Of a stretch of DNA of 64,000 bases, positions 12,981 to 26,900 are shown piece after piece. This stretch comes from Todiramphus chloris collaris (taxonomy: Eukaryota > Chordata > Aves > Coraciiformes > Alcedinidae). The position numbers were made by a program, and so were the translations under genes. The DNA lies in assembly GCA_025345505.1 (NCBI GenBank), contig JANVCC010000125.1, positions 234,400 to 298,399 of the forward strand, in the 5' to 3' direction. Position 1 is the first letter of the stretch. Each line of letters begins with the position of its first letter. The notes under the pieces were generated by a model. The model had not been told where the DNA came from. It worked only from the letters and a program-made list of their open reading frames with translations, and did no database searches.

Positions 12981-13056
12981 TTATAAAGTCAGATTTCCCA
13001 TATATTTAATTATATTTCTTATAAAGCCATATTTCCCATATATTTAATTATATTTC
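12981..13056. repeat. 38-bp tandem duplication, AT-rich
   Basis: Copies at 12,981-13,018 and 13,019-13,056 both start ttataaag and end taattatatttc. They differ at two positions. Confidence 0.95.
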
Positions 13057-13179
13057 TGTCCATGATTAGGCACGTTTCTTGGTCTGTTACAGTTGTTTTT
13101 CCCCAAGTGCTCCACATGTAGTTACCGACTGCGTTGTTGGATCACACTGGAATCTTCCTTTGGCGATTTTTCAATCAGC

Positions 13180-13224
13180 AAATTGATCTTTCGAGGTCCC
13201 TTCCAACCCCTCCCGTTCTGTGAG
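13180..13224 (+). mobile_element. CR1 LINE 3' tail remnant
   Basis: Short CR1 tail words in + orientation: gatctttcgaggtccc, ttccaacccctccc and ttctgtgag. Only about 45 bases are recognisable. Confidence 0.7.
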
Positions 13225-16200
13225 CCTGTGGAACCGGACCGTGCCACGACAGCTGCGGAAGGACAAGGCTGTACTGCCATAAAAATCCTTTCTCTGTGCG
13301 TATTTTTTGGAGCATCTCCTGCATGTGATCACTTTTCAGTTCCTCAAGCACATTATTCCAGATGCAATTTAAGACATGATGGCAGTTGTTCTGATGTTCA
13401 GCTGGCCTCATTTGGTGAGTGTGTGTTTTTGCCTGGATTCTCACGATTGGAATTAGATAGCCTTTGTGTAGTTCTGAAAGTCACAAGAAGGGAGGACTGT
13501 GAAAATAACAAAGAGCTTTTAACTGGGAACTGAAAATAGAAACCACAGCGCTTGACAGTCTTTTGAGCAGAAGGGCTTTTTTTAAAAAAAAGCAGTTTTT
13601 ACAGAAGCAGAGAAACGGAGGAGGTCAAGCAACAAAGCACAGGTCTACGTTACAGGGAAAGCAACTGAAAAGTGAAGGTACTGCACTGCAAAGCAAACAG
13701 GAAAGGAATTTGCTGACTTTGCAAATCCTTCAGCAGGGTCCCTGCAGAGAAGTTACAGTTTTATGCTTTTCTCTTTGTTTTTTGGGGGAAAAAGGAGGAT
13801 ATACATTTCAGAGCGTTCCAGTACGCTGGTAGGCATATCCCACTATTTTATATTATCCTTTAGATCCCTCACTTATTTTCCTTATCACGGCTCAGCAGGG
13901 TGCTTAAATACACGAGGAATCCTTCTGCAATCAATTTCATGACATGCTTAAATTCTGGCAGCTATTAAAATACCCACGTGAAACGGGACCGTAAATGAGA
14001 TTTTGTATGTGACCACGACAGGCCTTGTGCAACGCACATCAGTCCCTGACACACTAACACACCTCCGTGGGTTTCGAGGAAGTCACGCTGATCGATGCTG
14101 CTAAAGACTTGTCTCACCCTATGTAACAGAAATCTAAAGTGTATTTTCGCTCTGTTAAATAAATACCGCTTTTCAGGTGAAGGAAACACTACATCAGACA
14201 GTAGGAAAGGAAGACTCTTCAAAGAATAATCTAGGCTGAGGTCCAGAACAGAAGGTTTCGAGCAAGCAAAGTTAATTTTTAAGTTATCAAGACGAGAAGT
14301 TACACTTTTCCTTAATTTTTGAAGGGGTATATGCCATTCTTGTCACACCTTGTTACAACTGAAACATCTCATAGTTGAGAAATGCAACGCTCCATCAAAG
14401 TGCAAAAGAAGTCAAGTAGGTGTCAAGAACTAAAGAAGACAATCAAAGAATAATTCCTGCTGTGTCTGCCTAGGACAGACCAATTCTTGGTTGGTCCCAT
14501 TAGGAAAATTCCTGACTAATAAAGACATAGTTTTCAGGAGTCAGCAGGGGGGGTCCCATGGATCCTTTAAGCCAGTAATGCTTAAAAATAAGCAGAAGAT
14601 CTTTGGGGAAAATGGAACAGAATGAGATAGTGAGTATACCTTCCATGAATACTCCAGTAACTTAGAAGACACTTCCCTGGTTCATTCTCAGGCATTAGGA
14701 ATTATCATGACCCTTAGAACTGTAAAGAGCTCATGAGTTAACTGACCACTGTTCCCTCTTGAGCACCTTCTCACAGCTGGCTGTTCTGGCTCGACGGCTG
14801 CATTCTGGACATACCTCTCTATTTCTCTTCAGGAAATTGCAGCTCAAGGGCTCTCCTATGTCTCTCATCTCTGGTCATAAATGGGACCTACCTTGGACTC
14901 CTTCAGTTAGGCTGCTAGTGTCAACACTCAAGTAATCTGAGGTGTTTACCACTGCATCAGCTAACACCCTCTTCACTGTCTCAGCTTCCCAGAGAATAAT
15001 CAATATTATAGAGACTCACACTGATGTCTCGCCCACAGATAAGCCCTTTCATCAGAAAAATGCTCATTTCTAGCTAAAGAGGAGGAGAGTCCCTTATTCC
15101 AGCAGCACAGGCTGCAGCTGAAGGCTACTCACCTCCTCCCCACATCTGACACGGTTCTTTTGCCATTTCCTTAGCAGGCTGTGGAAACAGCTTCTTTCCT
15201 ATTAAACATAAATATCCCAATGATCGACACAGATAACAGGCAGCTTCCAGCTCAGTGAGTTCCTCCTGCCCCACAAAGATCCCTTCCTCCTTGGGTCATC
15301 GGTCTACCCGGATTTCTCTTCAGCCACCAATAACCCCTTTATCCTCTGAAGGGTTAACCTCCACACCTCACATCTTGGGTAAATTCTGCGGGAGAGCACA
15401 AAGTGCACGGCACAGCCTGCACGGGGAACTCTTGCCGACAAATCCGAAACACTCATTCTTAAGTCAAGAGAATGAAAAACTCAACCAGAGCTGTGTTATC
15501 AGCACCAGTGACACGCTTAGATGAGAATCCGTATTAAGCGCTATATGAAGTACGGGTATCGTAACAGCTGAGCTATTTCTAGGTGCCATTCAGGTTGAAA
15601 AGAAATAACATGCTATTCAGAGACGCGCATCCACACCCTTCACCCAGCCTAACAATACGGGCACAGGCTTTTTTGTTCGGCGTCTCATTACACCCGTTTG
15701 GCCGTAGAACGTTTTCGTCCTGCGAGATCTCTGTTGATGGCTATTTACATCCTGCTGTTGCTCTTCAGAATGACTGTGGAGCTCTGTAAGCATTTCATGT
15801 CAGTGGTTTTCATAGCAATAAGTCTGGTTTAAAGTTTGCCTAGACCCACTGAATACACACGGCTCAGCTGCTTTTTTCTCCTTCTGCATCACTACTGGCA
15901 ATAAAGGTGGTGTCACTTTTTTATCTGTACTGTCTTCAGGTTATGTTCCGCTGTCTCCACATGATGCCAATTTCCATCCCTACAAAGGATATTTTCTGCA
16001 AAGCAGTTTTCTCTTGGTGTAACTTCGGGGACAAGCAAATGGCAATAGGGTTATGGAGGTGTTATTGAATTGTTACTGCTGGCAATAAAGTGCCAGCAGA
16101 GAACAGCACAGTTTGACTGCCATATTCCAAACTGAGTTACCAGCTCTGACAGCTAAGGAAAAGAAATGAGTACATATCTTTTTGCTGGTAAAGTGATCAC

Positions 16201-17711
16201 ATTTGACTCAGAGCCCCTGAAACGCTGTGTGTTTGGAATGATACATCACAGCTTTTACAGTCACTAATCAGAGGGGGAATGTGATTTGCTGTAACTTCTT
16301 TTGACGCAGAGTTTTGGATGCTATAAACTAACTGCGTCCAGAAAACCTTACAAGAACTGAAGTTCTGATCCGAAGTTTGGCAATAACCACGCATACCTAC
16401 AGTAACAGCTTGAGCTCCTTAATCTTTATTGCACCACTGGGGTAGAGTAATAGCCGTAATAGTCACTTGTTTTCCAGCACTGAAAATTTAAGTGATATTA
16501 ACCTCTCTTCAGGTTTGATGTAAATTTAACTTGCCTATATAGCAAACTCCAATCTTCCCCTGGATAAATTCTGCATTCCTCTTGTCTTGGCCTTTGAAAA
16601 TCCTCCCTATGACTACCAATCAAAACTCTCTACACATCAGAAATTCTTTCAGATCTCGCTGGAAGATTAATCATTCTGTATTCCAAAATATTCTGTTGAG
16701 AGCCTTTTATTTAGTTAATTTCCTCAACTCACATTAGAATACTGTTTAAGTAATAAAAATTGGCAGAAAGTATTTCTGGCAGTATCCTACATTTGCCATT
16801 GAAAAGAACACGAATACTTCTGCACCAAAGATATGAAATCCCAAAGTGTACTTTTGTGCTCCCTAAGCTAGATAGAGTAAGAGACTCCCGTGGCTGGCAG
16901 CGAATATATGACATTTAGAGGTTTGGTTCCCCCTAGGCAGGATCCAGAATTCTTTGCTCAGTGTCTGGACTCTGGGTTTGAGACACAGAGAATAACATCC
17001 CACGAAAAGAGACTCAGGGCAGCTCCTGTGCTGAGCAGGAAGCTGACAGAAGTATTTATGCCCAGAGTGCAGCCACCTAGGTGTTGTCAATAAAAAGAAA
17101 TTGTTAGGATAACTCTGGATGCAGAATTAAAACAGTTTAAAACCACCTTTGCTTTGGCTTCTTACATAATCTACTTTCTTTTCAGGAATACTGAATCTAG
17201 AGATAATCCAACAACGGAGTCGGATCTTTGACAGCAGGGTCAAGTAGGTGCTCCCCATGTAATCTCTGCACTTTCCCCCCCAGAGTTCTTTTATTTTTAA
17301 TTCCCCTGTATGTCAAAGATTCATCACATAATTATGTTTATAATAATTCCTCCTTGGGAAGGACCAGCAGGGTTGTTCAAGATTAAAGACTCTTCAGAAA
17401 AAAATCAGTTATCATTGTGATATTGGGGTTTATTGTTTGCAAACTGTGCAAATAACAGTCTTCGCAGCTTTTCCTAACTTTCTGGTTGTGGTCCCACTAA
17501 TTGGTATCTCTCCTGGGATTCCTCACCACCAGATGGGTGCCCATATGGACAGGGACACTTGTTTATAAACCCTGTTATTTACAAGGCTACCTAAAGAAAA
17601 TAAAACTTCCCCTAGATTTTATTAGACATTAAAGTACTGACATTGCACAGTGGTAGAAATTGGGCTTTCCTTGTCCCTTTTCAATAGAAGCTAGAGAAAA
17701 AGCTCAGGTTT

Positions 17712-17752
17712 TGGTTGGGTTTGGTTTTGTTTTGGTTTGTTTGTTTGTTTTT
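17712..17752. repeat. TTTG-rich simple repeat
   Basis: Imperfect ttggttttg/tttg units, ending in a cleaner ttgtttgtttgttttt stretch. Confidence 0.75.
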
Positions 17753-18833
17753 AATAACTTCCTAAAGAAATTGAGGATTTAAAGCAGTAGTAAGGTAAAA
17801 AGCTATTACTGCATCACTTTTTCTTCTCCAAAGGACATGGAATGGTAAATGTAAAACACACATGTCTTGCAACAAGAGTGACTCCAAAGCGTGTTTGACT
17901 ATGGTAGAGTGCACCAGAAATACCACCTGGAAAAACAGCAAATGAAACCTGCATTTTAAGTCCCACCAAGAAGGTCAAGGGGGTCTGGAGTTTCATCTAT
18001 TACGTTAGTAAATGTTCAGAAAAAGTTTAGCATCTCTTAGTCAACAGTTACCTGAATTCATGCTGGTGCAATTGAGATGAGAACCTGGTCTGGATACCGT
18101 AGTAAAACTAATAACATTAGAAACACATTTTAGGCTAACGATAATTTACATTAATTTGCCATTTACCTAAAGCCATTCAATCCTCCAGAAAAGAAAAATT
18201 AATTTGCTGTTAAAAGACCTTTTCTATCCCACAGACTTCAGTGGACCCTGGATAAACCTTTATGAGTTCTCAGCAATTTTCAAAAGTATAGGAAAATAAA
18301 CAGTAGCTGGTTTTAACAGTGGTCACTTGAGACAGTACAATTAAGGAATACCGTGAAACAGTTGATACCAAATCACTTTTACATAATTCCTCTAAGTCAG
18401 CAAGAGTTTTTTTCTAACAAGAAGTTAATAATTATCTTCCTAACACACAGAACAAATCCCATTGCCCAGGGCCTTACACCGGAAAGAAACACAAGTGTTT
18501 TGCACGCTCTGCGTGACATCAGTGCTGCACGGACACACCAGGTGAGTAAAACCTGCAAAACCATCAGCCCCTGCCACAAAACATCGATTCGTGTTTTCCT
18601 GTGAGCATTAAACATAGTCTGAAGCCACTGGTGACCTGGAGGACTGAAATATGGCCAAGCAGTGTAAGCAATGAAAGAGAAGGGTTCTCACTATCTATTC
18701 CGAGCTGTGCTGGTATGTTCATCTCTGGGCAGCACTGGCCAACCTCCAAGGCCTCATCCAGTTTCTCCTAGACCCTGATCTTCCAGGATGGGAACTTCCT
18801 GGTCACTGCTCAGGGTCTATTTATCTTCCCAGT

Positions 18834-18935
18834 TCATAGAATCATTCAGGTTGGAAATGACCTTCAAGAGCATCACATCCAATCGTCTACTGAACATTCT
18901 CTTGACCACTAAACCACCTCCTGAAGTGCCTTCAG
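18834..18935 (-). mobile_element. CR1 LINE 3' fragment, reverse orientation
   Basis: Begins with the reverse complement of the CR1 tail, tcatagaatcattcaggttgg, then aaatgaccttcaagagcatcacatccaatc. It becomes unrecognisable near 18,935. Diverged, inactive copy. Confidence 0.85.
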
Positions 18936-19875
18936 CACCACAGCACCTCAGGGAATGTCCAGAGAGCAGCTCCCCATCAGAGTCCAGAGGGCAGCAATGC
19001 CTTACTTCTCGTTCAAAGCCCTGGAAGGGAAATAAAAACACAGCATGAAAGGGGGGAAGTATCCCTCTGCGCTTCGATTCTCCAATGTGCCTGAAATTCT
19101 GCCTTATTTTGATATCAACTGAATTAACTCAGCTGTGAGGTTGAGTTTAGGTGGAAGGTTTTCATTGGCACTTCTCTCCCTTCCCTATAATCCCCCAGTA
19201 ATACTCACAGCAGGTGTAGCAGCAGGTTGGCTACCCAAGTACTGGTTTCTCACAGCTACTTAAAGGAACCACATTTTCAGTGACAGAGTAGCACAGAAAG
19301 TGTCCTCTAAGGGCAAAGGTCTGTTCCTTATTTACCTTTCACATAGCATTTCCATCTGCACCTACAGAGGACATTAACCAGTGCCAGGGAATGGTGCCAG
19401 ACAGGAGGATTCACTTCTCTGCATGCACTACTGAAGCATTCAGATGGTTCCTGGTGCTGTTTTGGTCCACATCAACCAGCACTCGCCCCAGAAAAGTCCA
19501 AGAACAGTTTGGGAGTTAGCACGGTCCAGGGATCGCACCTAAGAGGGAGTCTGACTGCAGCCACCTTGTTTGGAAGCTATGGAGCTTCAGCAGCGTGGAC
19601 ACTAGCCATTAGCTTCTGCAGCAGGCGATGCTCTTTGCTGCTTTCGGCTTGTTAGGTTATGATTTTGCTGCAGGAAAATGTACACGTCGAGGAAGAGATG
19701 CTTACAAAAGGCTGAAATTTACAGCCATCGTAGATCATAAAAACCACGTTTCCATTGCAGCAGCCAGTGGTGCATTTTACGAAGGCAGTTTATGAAAACA
19801 GTGGATACAGGAGATGACGACAATTCCAGACAAGCTGGATCCAACAGGTACAATGTCCTCTGAAGGTGACCGAGC
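18936..19875. other. Intergenic, nothing recognised
   Basis: Unique sequence without a recognised gene, RNA or repeat. Confidence 0.5.
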
Positions 19876-20015
19876 ACTGAAACAAGTTGCTCAGATGTGC
19901 AGCCTCCATCCTTGGAGAGATTCAGAAGTCATGGTTCTGGGCAACCAGCTCTAGGTGGCCGGGCTTGATTTCCAGAGGTCCCTTCCAACCTCAACCATTC
20001 TACACTCCTGCGATT
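19876..20015 (+). mobile_element. CR1 LINE 3' fragment
   Basis: CR1 3' end words in order: gcagcctccatccttggaga, ggttctgggcaacc, agctctaggtggcc, ccagaggtcccttccaacct and caaccattct. The ggttggac block before the tail is deleted or altered. Confidence 0.88.
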
Positions 20016-23000
20016 CAAGTGAAGAAAAAATAGTTTAAAATTATTCTGTTTCAATTGTGTCAAAGGCCACAAAGAAGATGAAGGAAAATGTCCCTCCTTC
20101 TGGACTGTTCTGTAACAGAATAGATTGTCTGTGGGACTGCATGAGGCTTAGGCAGCAGAGAGCTTGACCCATGAAAATGCTCCTGGATATGCTGCTGTAC
20201 TATGGTGTGCAGGGAAGGAGGGCAGAGACTGGTGAACAGGTGAGGAGAGGAGCTGAACAAAGAAGAAAAAATATCTTTGCCACCCTTCCCTTGTGATAAA
20301 ACATCCAAACCTAGCAGTGACTAACTGAAGCTGGAATGCAACTTGTTTCTTTAAGGCAGAATGTATTTCTCCCGAAAGGAGACGAATGGTCCAGCTCCTA
20401 CAGAGAGCAGGAAACACACGGGAAATAAAAAAGAAAACTTCTCTGTTGTGAATTGACACGGCAATTTATTCTGCAAATATGCCTCCAGAAGAAGTAAGCT
20501 GTCATCCTGTCATCTGAAGGAACTGCAAAGGCCAGCGAGTAGGGTGGACACCTGACCACTAGAAACAGGGCTGAGATCATTGTGCTCACTTCTGACAACA
20601 GGTTTCAGGACAAAAGGTCCCCCCATCCTATAATTCACCAGGCTTATCAAGTCAGAAATATGGTCCTAGTTACCCAATGTGCTTGAGCTCCAATAAATCA
20701 GCTGCCAGATAAAATCTGCACGGGAAATATTTCAGACGTGTCTTCAATATTTCACAGCTTGGTGAGGGTTATTGTCCCCTTACCTCTCACTTCTCAGAGG
20801 GTTGAGAGAGGACTTTCAGCTCTAGGTTCCACATAGGTTGGCAAAACTCTCTGGAAGACCTTTGTTCAGACTTCTCATCTCTGGGAGATAGTCAAGGTTG
20901 AAAATGCATCCACGTGCTTAGCAGATTTGACATGGAAAGAGCTCAACCTGATAGCTCATGATAATCAGTGGAGTGGCCTGCTGATGGTTGGATGCTCTCA
21001 CCGCATCTTGCATTCACGAGAGACCTTCCACCTCACTAGTCCAGAAGAAAACTGACCACTTATGGTCATTTTCTCCTGGCAGAAGGGAGGGAACAATGAC
21101 AGAGGAGGGTAAAGAAAACTCTGCCTCTGTCTGGGTTTAGCCTTCCTCATGAAACCTTGTCCTCAGAGTGCACATTCTTAACTTGCTCTCTCTAAATCTT
21201 TCTGTATACCAGACAGAAAGTCAAACTTCTAGATCTGGATGCAACCCCAGGCGCTGGGTGTGCCACTCGTAGGTAATTAAGTTTTATATTGGATTAATTC
21301 AACAAGAGTCAATAGGCTACCATTCCAAAACTCCCAAGGCCCAGTAACCACAGGTCAAACCAGTCACCAGATCTGAGCTTTGCTATGCTCTTCCAGTGAC
21401 CCTCTGGCTGAGATAAAGTTTATTCTTCATTGCTCGAAGACTGTGAGAACGTGGAGAAAGTGACAGAACCTGGCATGTGCAAAAAGCTTTGGGAATCCCC
21501 CAAGAAACGGGTGTTTCGTTGTGTAAGTGAAAACTTCACACCATCATTTTAAAAACAAGCCCTTGTGCAAGTCTGCAGTAAACAAATTGGTGCCTGGGCC
21601 CCTGAAAACGGGCGTTACAACCGATATTTTAACACCTTAGTAATTCAGTTATTCAGCATTTTTAGTAATGTTTGCATCACTATTAATCTAGGATCTTATT
21701 TACTCTTGTGTCATTAGGATCAAGTCAGACTGGAATTCCATGAAAAACAAATAATATATTAAATGGTATATTGAAAGAATATATTAAATAATATAAATAT
21801 TTACTATCTCTTATTTTATTATATATACACTAATATAATATAAGTGATACAATATAATCTATATTGTAATAGATAATAATATATTGTATGTTGTTCTTAT
21901 GAAGGTAATTCCTCATGGCTGAGCCAGAAGAGGTGAGAGCCTGTGCCCTCGGAACTACGCTGACTGACGGAAAAGATTGGGGAGTTGAATGAGATGAAGA
22001 AGCAGTAAGTACCAGTGGAAGAGGGGACCTGGAAAACAACACATTATTTCAGCATTGGTCTTCAATATGCATAATTCAGAGTTAATCAGTAGTGGTAATT
22101 ACAACTCCTTACTGGCCTGACCGTTATCAGATGGCAATATTGTATAAATATTCATGGTATTGGAATGGATTACCGTTATTATTCACAGCTACATTCATTT
22201 CTATAGTGAAATAATAGTCAAAATCCTTTTCATCCATGTGTGGCATATTAAAAACTTGAGTTTTGGTAGAAAGAGATCTGCTCCATCCATCTTAGCACAA
22301 TTCAGCTGCTGATGAATTTTCTGATTACTTAACCCTGAATAAATATCCCTGCTGAACTGACACTTTCACTCCTCTATCCACAATCTACATCTTCAGAATA
22401 GCAGGACAAGTGCTGGGAGGTGTCAAGCATTTATCATTTGACTTCAGTAAAAGCTACAGATGCTTGATACTTTTCAGGCCATGAATCAATGTCTGCTTCT
22501 CTAGCTACCGAAACACTGATGCTGTCCACTGTCATCTCAGCTCCCTCCCAAACCATGGATTTGACTGTCAGCTGCTGGAGTTAATGGTAGTCTTGCCATT
22601 CATCCCACGTGGGCAAGAGTGACTAGGACAGAGATTTATTCCTCGTGATTGCAGTGAGTATGCTGTGAGGGAACTAAGCAGTAGTAAAGCTGTATTTATA
22701 GAACACAGAGTCATATATACACAAGTCATCAAAGTCCTTTACAAAGAGCACAGGCCTGTGCTTCATGTCCTGCTCTCCCAGGGGTTCAGATAAACTCTTG
22801 TGCTAAAGTTTGCTTCATCTTGTCTCCGAGTTCAAGGCTCCAGGTATTCAAAAAAGTATTTGTTTATCAACAAAACAAAAGAAAACACTGCTGGAGATAA
22901 TTATTTAGTTTACTGAGCCAGTAAAACTAGCCATAAAAATATGAAGTTTGGTTTTTATGTTTTATACTTATGTGATCAAATTGCAATAAGTAGTGGCATA

Positions 23001-23237
23001 CAACTATGATGAAAAGCCGAAAAGCAATAAATACTTAAGGATATTATTCTAATATTCACATATGGCTGTCTACTGCTGTGCCTAGACTAGATGGTGCTTT
23101 GGAGAGGGTGACGTGCAGTCCCAACACTCACCTCGGGCTGACAGCGTTTCTGGTAAGTGTTTTCTAGGTAGAAATGCAGTTTCACTGATGCTTCAGAGAG
23201 GGCAAGACCTGCTGCACAGATGCTGTCCAGCTGAGCG
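20016..23237. other. Intergenic, no gene recognised; contains AT-rich patch
   Basis: Unique DNA. A stretch of almost pure A/T at 21,749-21,890 is separately listed. Segments around 20,800-21,550 look like moderately GC-balanced dispersed sequence that I could not classify; an old ERV or other repeat is possible. No exon or RNA gene could be supported. Confidence 0.5.
21749..21890. repeat. AT-rich low-complexity region
   Basis: Almost pure A/T with many overlapping ATAT, AATATA and TATTA words, and only a few G or C bases in about 140. Confidence 0.85.
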
Positions 23238-23915
23238 TAGCATGGGGAAAAGGACCGGGGGTCCTGGTGGGCAGCAGGGTGACCATGAGCCAGCACTGTG
23301 CTCTCATGGCCAAGGCCAGTGGCATCCTGGGGTGGATTAGAGGGCATGTGGTTAGTAGGTTGAGAGAGGTTCTCCTTCCCCTCTACTCTGCCCTGGTGAG
23401 ACCAAATCTGGAATAGTGTGTCCGGTTCTGGAACCCTTAGTTCAAGAAGGACAGGGAACTGCTGGAAAGAGTCCAGTGCAGAGCCACAGAGATGATGGAG
23501 GGAGGGGAGCATCTCCCTGCTGAGGAAAGGCTGAGGGAGCTGGGGCTCTGGAGCTTGGAGGAGAGGAGACTGAGGGGTGACCTCATTCATGTTCATAAAG
23601 ATGGAAAGGGCGAGTGTCAGGAGGCTGGAGCCAGGCTCTGCTCAGTGACACCCAGTGACAGGACAAGGGGCAATGGGTATAAGCAGGAGCATAAGAGGTT
23701 CCACAAAAACAGAAGGAAAAACTTCACCGTGAGAGCGACAGAGCCTGGCCCAGGCTGCCCAGAGAGGCTGTGGAGTCTCCTTCTCCGGAGACTTTCCAGC
23801 CCCCCCTGGCTCTGTTCCTGTGTGACCTGCTCTAGGTGACCCTGCTCTGGCAGGGGGGTTGGACTCAATGATCTTCTGAGGTCCCCTTCAACCATTAACA
23901 TTTGTGATCTATGTT
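23238..23915 (+). mobile_element. CR1 LINE 3' fragment (~680 bp)
   Basis: A longer CR1 3' piece in + orientation. It covers the C-terminal reverse-transcriptase region (ggaaaaggaccgggggtcc; ctctgccctggtgagacc; ttcaagaaggacaggga; ctggaggagaggagactgag) and the 3' UTR (gacaggacaaggggcaatgg; cccaggctgcccagagagg; gcaggggggttggactcaatg). Translation gives only pieces such as [11 protein letters not shown] in one frame and DRTRGNG in another, so it is pseudogenised by indels. It ends near 23,915 without the final ATTCTATG repeats. Confidence 0.94.
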
Positions 23916-26900
23916 CACACAACACGATGAAATCTGCTAAACGGGCTGACCACCCAAAGGGTGGAGGCCATGAGTTCTCCTGCGTCGGGAGGGACACTGA
24001 ACTCATGGTAGTGGCACAGAATCGTGCAAAATCTTCTAACTCCACTCAAACTCAAGTTTCAGGCAGAAAACCAGATGTGACTGATGTTGACGTATGGCAG
24101 CCATAAACCAGTGGGCTCTGCAAAGTGGAGATGTGTAGCAGGAGAAAGGTAAATTAAATGTCTTTCAAGATGTTGCAAATGAAAAAGAGTTCTGTTAAAA
24201 GCTGAATGTCAAAGAAATCTCACCGGTGGAGTGACAATGACATTGTACCACTGTCAAGTCCTCCACAAGTTCACAGCTCTCTATTTATCGTATTTTTTGA
24301 AGGATTTTGATCTTGAGAGATCTTCATCACTTATAAATGAACCAGTCATTAGTAGTCTTTTATGTATCTCCAGAGAGCTATCACAGGTCTCATTAACTGC
24401 TATATCTAAACAACTGAAATCTCCTGTTCCAGCAGCGTGTATTTTCAAGTCTGAATCCTTACCCATTACCATGTCCTGTCTGATAGAAGCAGAATAAAGC
24501 CTGAATAAATTAGGGGAAACCACAAATCTTTCAGCACTGCCTCGGTTAGTATTTAGGATGTATAAGAGAGATATTGAACTTCATAGTTCAGTCTCAAAGA
24601 CTTCAAGAAAATGAGGAGAAAGTAAAGGACAGTGGCAAAATATTTCTTCTGAACTGACAGAACTGGGGTATTTCCACCAACTGTTGGTGATCTAATTTAT
24701 ATCATTCATTTGATAGCTACGAATGTGATCGTTTAGGTCAGAAAAGAAACCTGCAATAAGAGAGTTTTAATGCAAAACCAGCTTGAACAATTACTGAATC
24801 CTATCAAGAAAAGCAGCTGTGTTGGTTGTTCTTTTTTCTTTCTTTTGCCACAGCTTTCCAGAGGAAAGAAAAATAAATCTAGAAATGAGTTGTCACCTAA
24901 TTCACAGCTTTCACCTCGGCCTTTGTATTGTTCTTTGTCTAAGACTGCATAAGAACTCTGCATGGACTTAATGAAATCGTTTTGCTTCTCTCAGCCTTAG
25001 TAGTGTCCTTTATTTTCACTGGAATTGTAAAACATATCCATACCGAATTTGAGAAGAGGTCTAGCTTGCTGAGTCCTGTCTGCTGCAGCGGCCAGTAGCT
25101 GCTGCTCAGAGAAAGGTGTAAAAGCAGACTAAGGATCCAATGCTATTTTCCCTCATCCACCCTGCCAGCTTCCAGCAAAAATATAATGGGTTGCTTTGTA
25201 CTTATCTCTTCACCCAATTTCTTCCCTTCCTGCTAACTTGAAGGATTTTATGAAGCACTGTAACTACACAATCACTGTCCTCTTTTATGAGCACAGACAA
25301 CATTTCCTCCCACCCCTTTCTTTTATTACATTTATAGTCTTTGCCTGCCAAGATACTTTTATGGCAGTGGGAATAATTGCCTCACTCTTGATAAAGTCTG
25401 GAGTATCCCTTGGTGCTCCATATAAGTTGTCACAGTATTCTTAATAACAGCTTGTCGCATATTCCTGAGTGACTGGCGCTTGCTACCAACTCCCCTGATG
25501 TGCTTTCTGACACAGTTAAAAAATACTCTTCTTCACAGCATCTCCCACACAGTGCTGTGCACCAACCAGCTCTTTCTGACTTCTGCTCTTGGTTTCTTCA
25601 CTCAACTCCTGGGCTTTTGCCTTTGGAGACAATGAAAACCGATACATCTGCTTTGCACAGTAACTACACAAACAATTGGAAGTAAAACATTTCATTTCCT
25701 TTGCTGCATCCCATTTCTGTGGAGAGTGCTGCCTGTGTTCTTGTAAGAGGTACATCCCCAACACTTCTATGTTTTATTTTTAATTTCACTGGAAAGCAGT
25801 TTAATTAACCTGCAAGTATCTTGTGGAAAGCAGCCTGCATTGGTACAAGCCCGTGGCTTTCCATTCAGCTCAGCCTTGCTGCCCGGTTCATTGGCATTTC
25901 CAGCTCACAGAAGATTAGACACGTGCTTTCTCTACTGAAATGTGGGACCTAAAGGGAATAAAAAGACCAAGCAATAGTATAGATTTGCCTCTTCTTTGGA
26001 GATCTAAATGGGAAAGACTTATTGAAGATACTGTTAGGGCCCCTTGCTGAATCATCAAACTATTTTGCAGTGGTAATTGAGACAGCATATAAATACTGCA
26101 TAGGCATCTCTTCAGGCCCTCTTCACAGAACAGTTATATTCCATTGAAGTGCTTTTCTTGTACAGGTTAATCTCTCAGAATAAAAGTGGAAAATACAGCA
26201 ACAAAACAAGATGATATTTTCACTACTCAATAAACCTCTCTTCCCTTGTCAGTACATAAACGATTCCCAGAGGCACCCCCTCCACGGCTCCTGAAGATGG
26301 AAAAGGGAAAGGAATTTAGACAACACCACAGCCTGCTCCAACAAATTCATACTATTTATTAAAAACAAACAAACAAATCAGCGTGTCAAAGGCTCTCCTG
26401 CTTTACACTTGCACGGTGTGCAAGTTCAACCAGATCTGGACCCAATCTGCCTGCAGGAACACATGGCTTGCACTCCCACGCACTGCAAGAGGGGTGAAGA
26501 CAACCTCACGGTTGGTATGAAGCAGAAAAGCTGTTGGGTTGGGTTGTTTTTTTTTTTAAATGAGTATGGAAATCAGAGCTTGACGATCAAGACAAATCCA
26601 AAGTGTGAAAGAAGGAGTAGAATAAGCTGCAGGATCACCTCTAGGAATTTCTTGTACATCCCTCGCTTTCTTTTTTCTTGTCTTGTGGGGTTTTTTTTTA
26701 GCACCAGAACTGTATCTACAGCGACTGACCAGCACCTGACACATTTTGGATGCTATGCTAGGGTAACTACCACTGACAAAAATATATTCTGATTGCAGCT
26801 GCACACATAGGGAAATATGTCAACGCTCATTGTTGGATTGGTTTCACATTATAGGTTAAAAAAATACAAATGGTCTCCTAAGGGAGCCAAGTCCTGCGGT

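Larger units (their letters stand above)
11441..18833. other. Intergenic, no gene recognised
   Basis: Mostly unique sequence. It includes a GC-rich, CpG-poor block at about 12,410-12,860, where open frames on both strands (for example 12,262-12,939 minus, 225 codons) come from composition and have no domain. It also holds a 38-bp tandem duplication (12,981-13,056), a short CR1 tail (13,180-13,224) and a TTTG-rich tract (17,712-17,752). No splice-bounded exon or RNA gene could be supported. Confidence 0.55.
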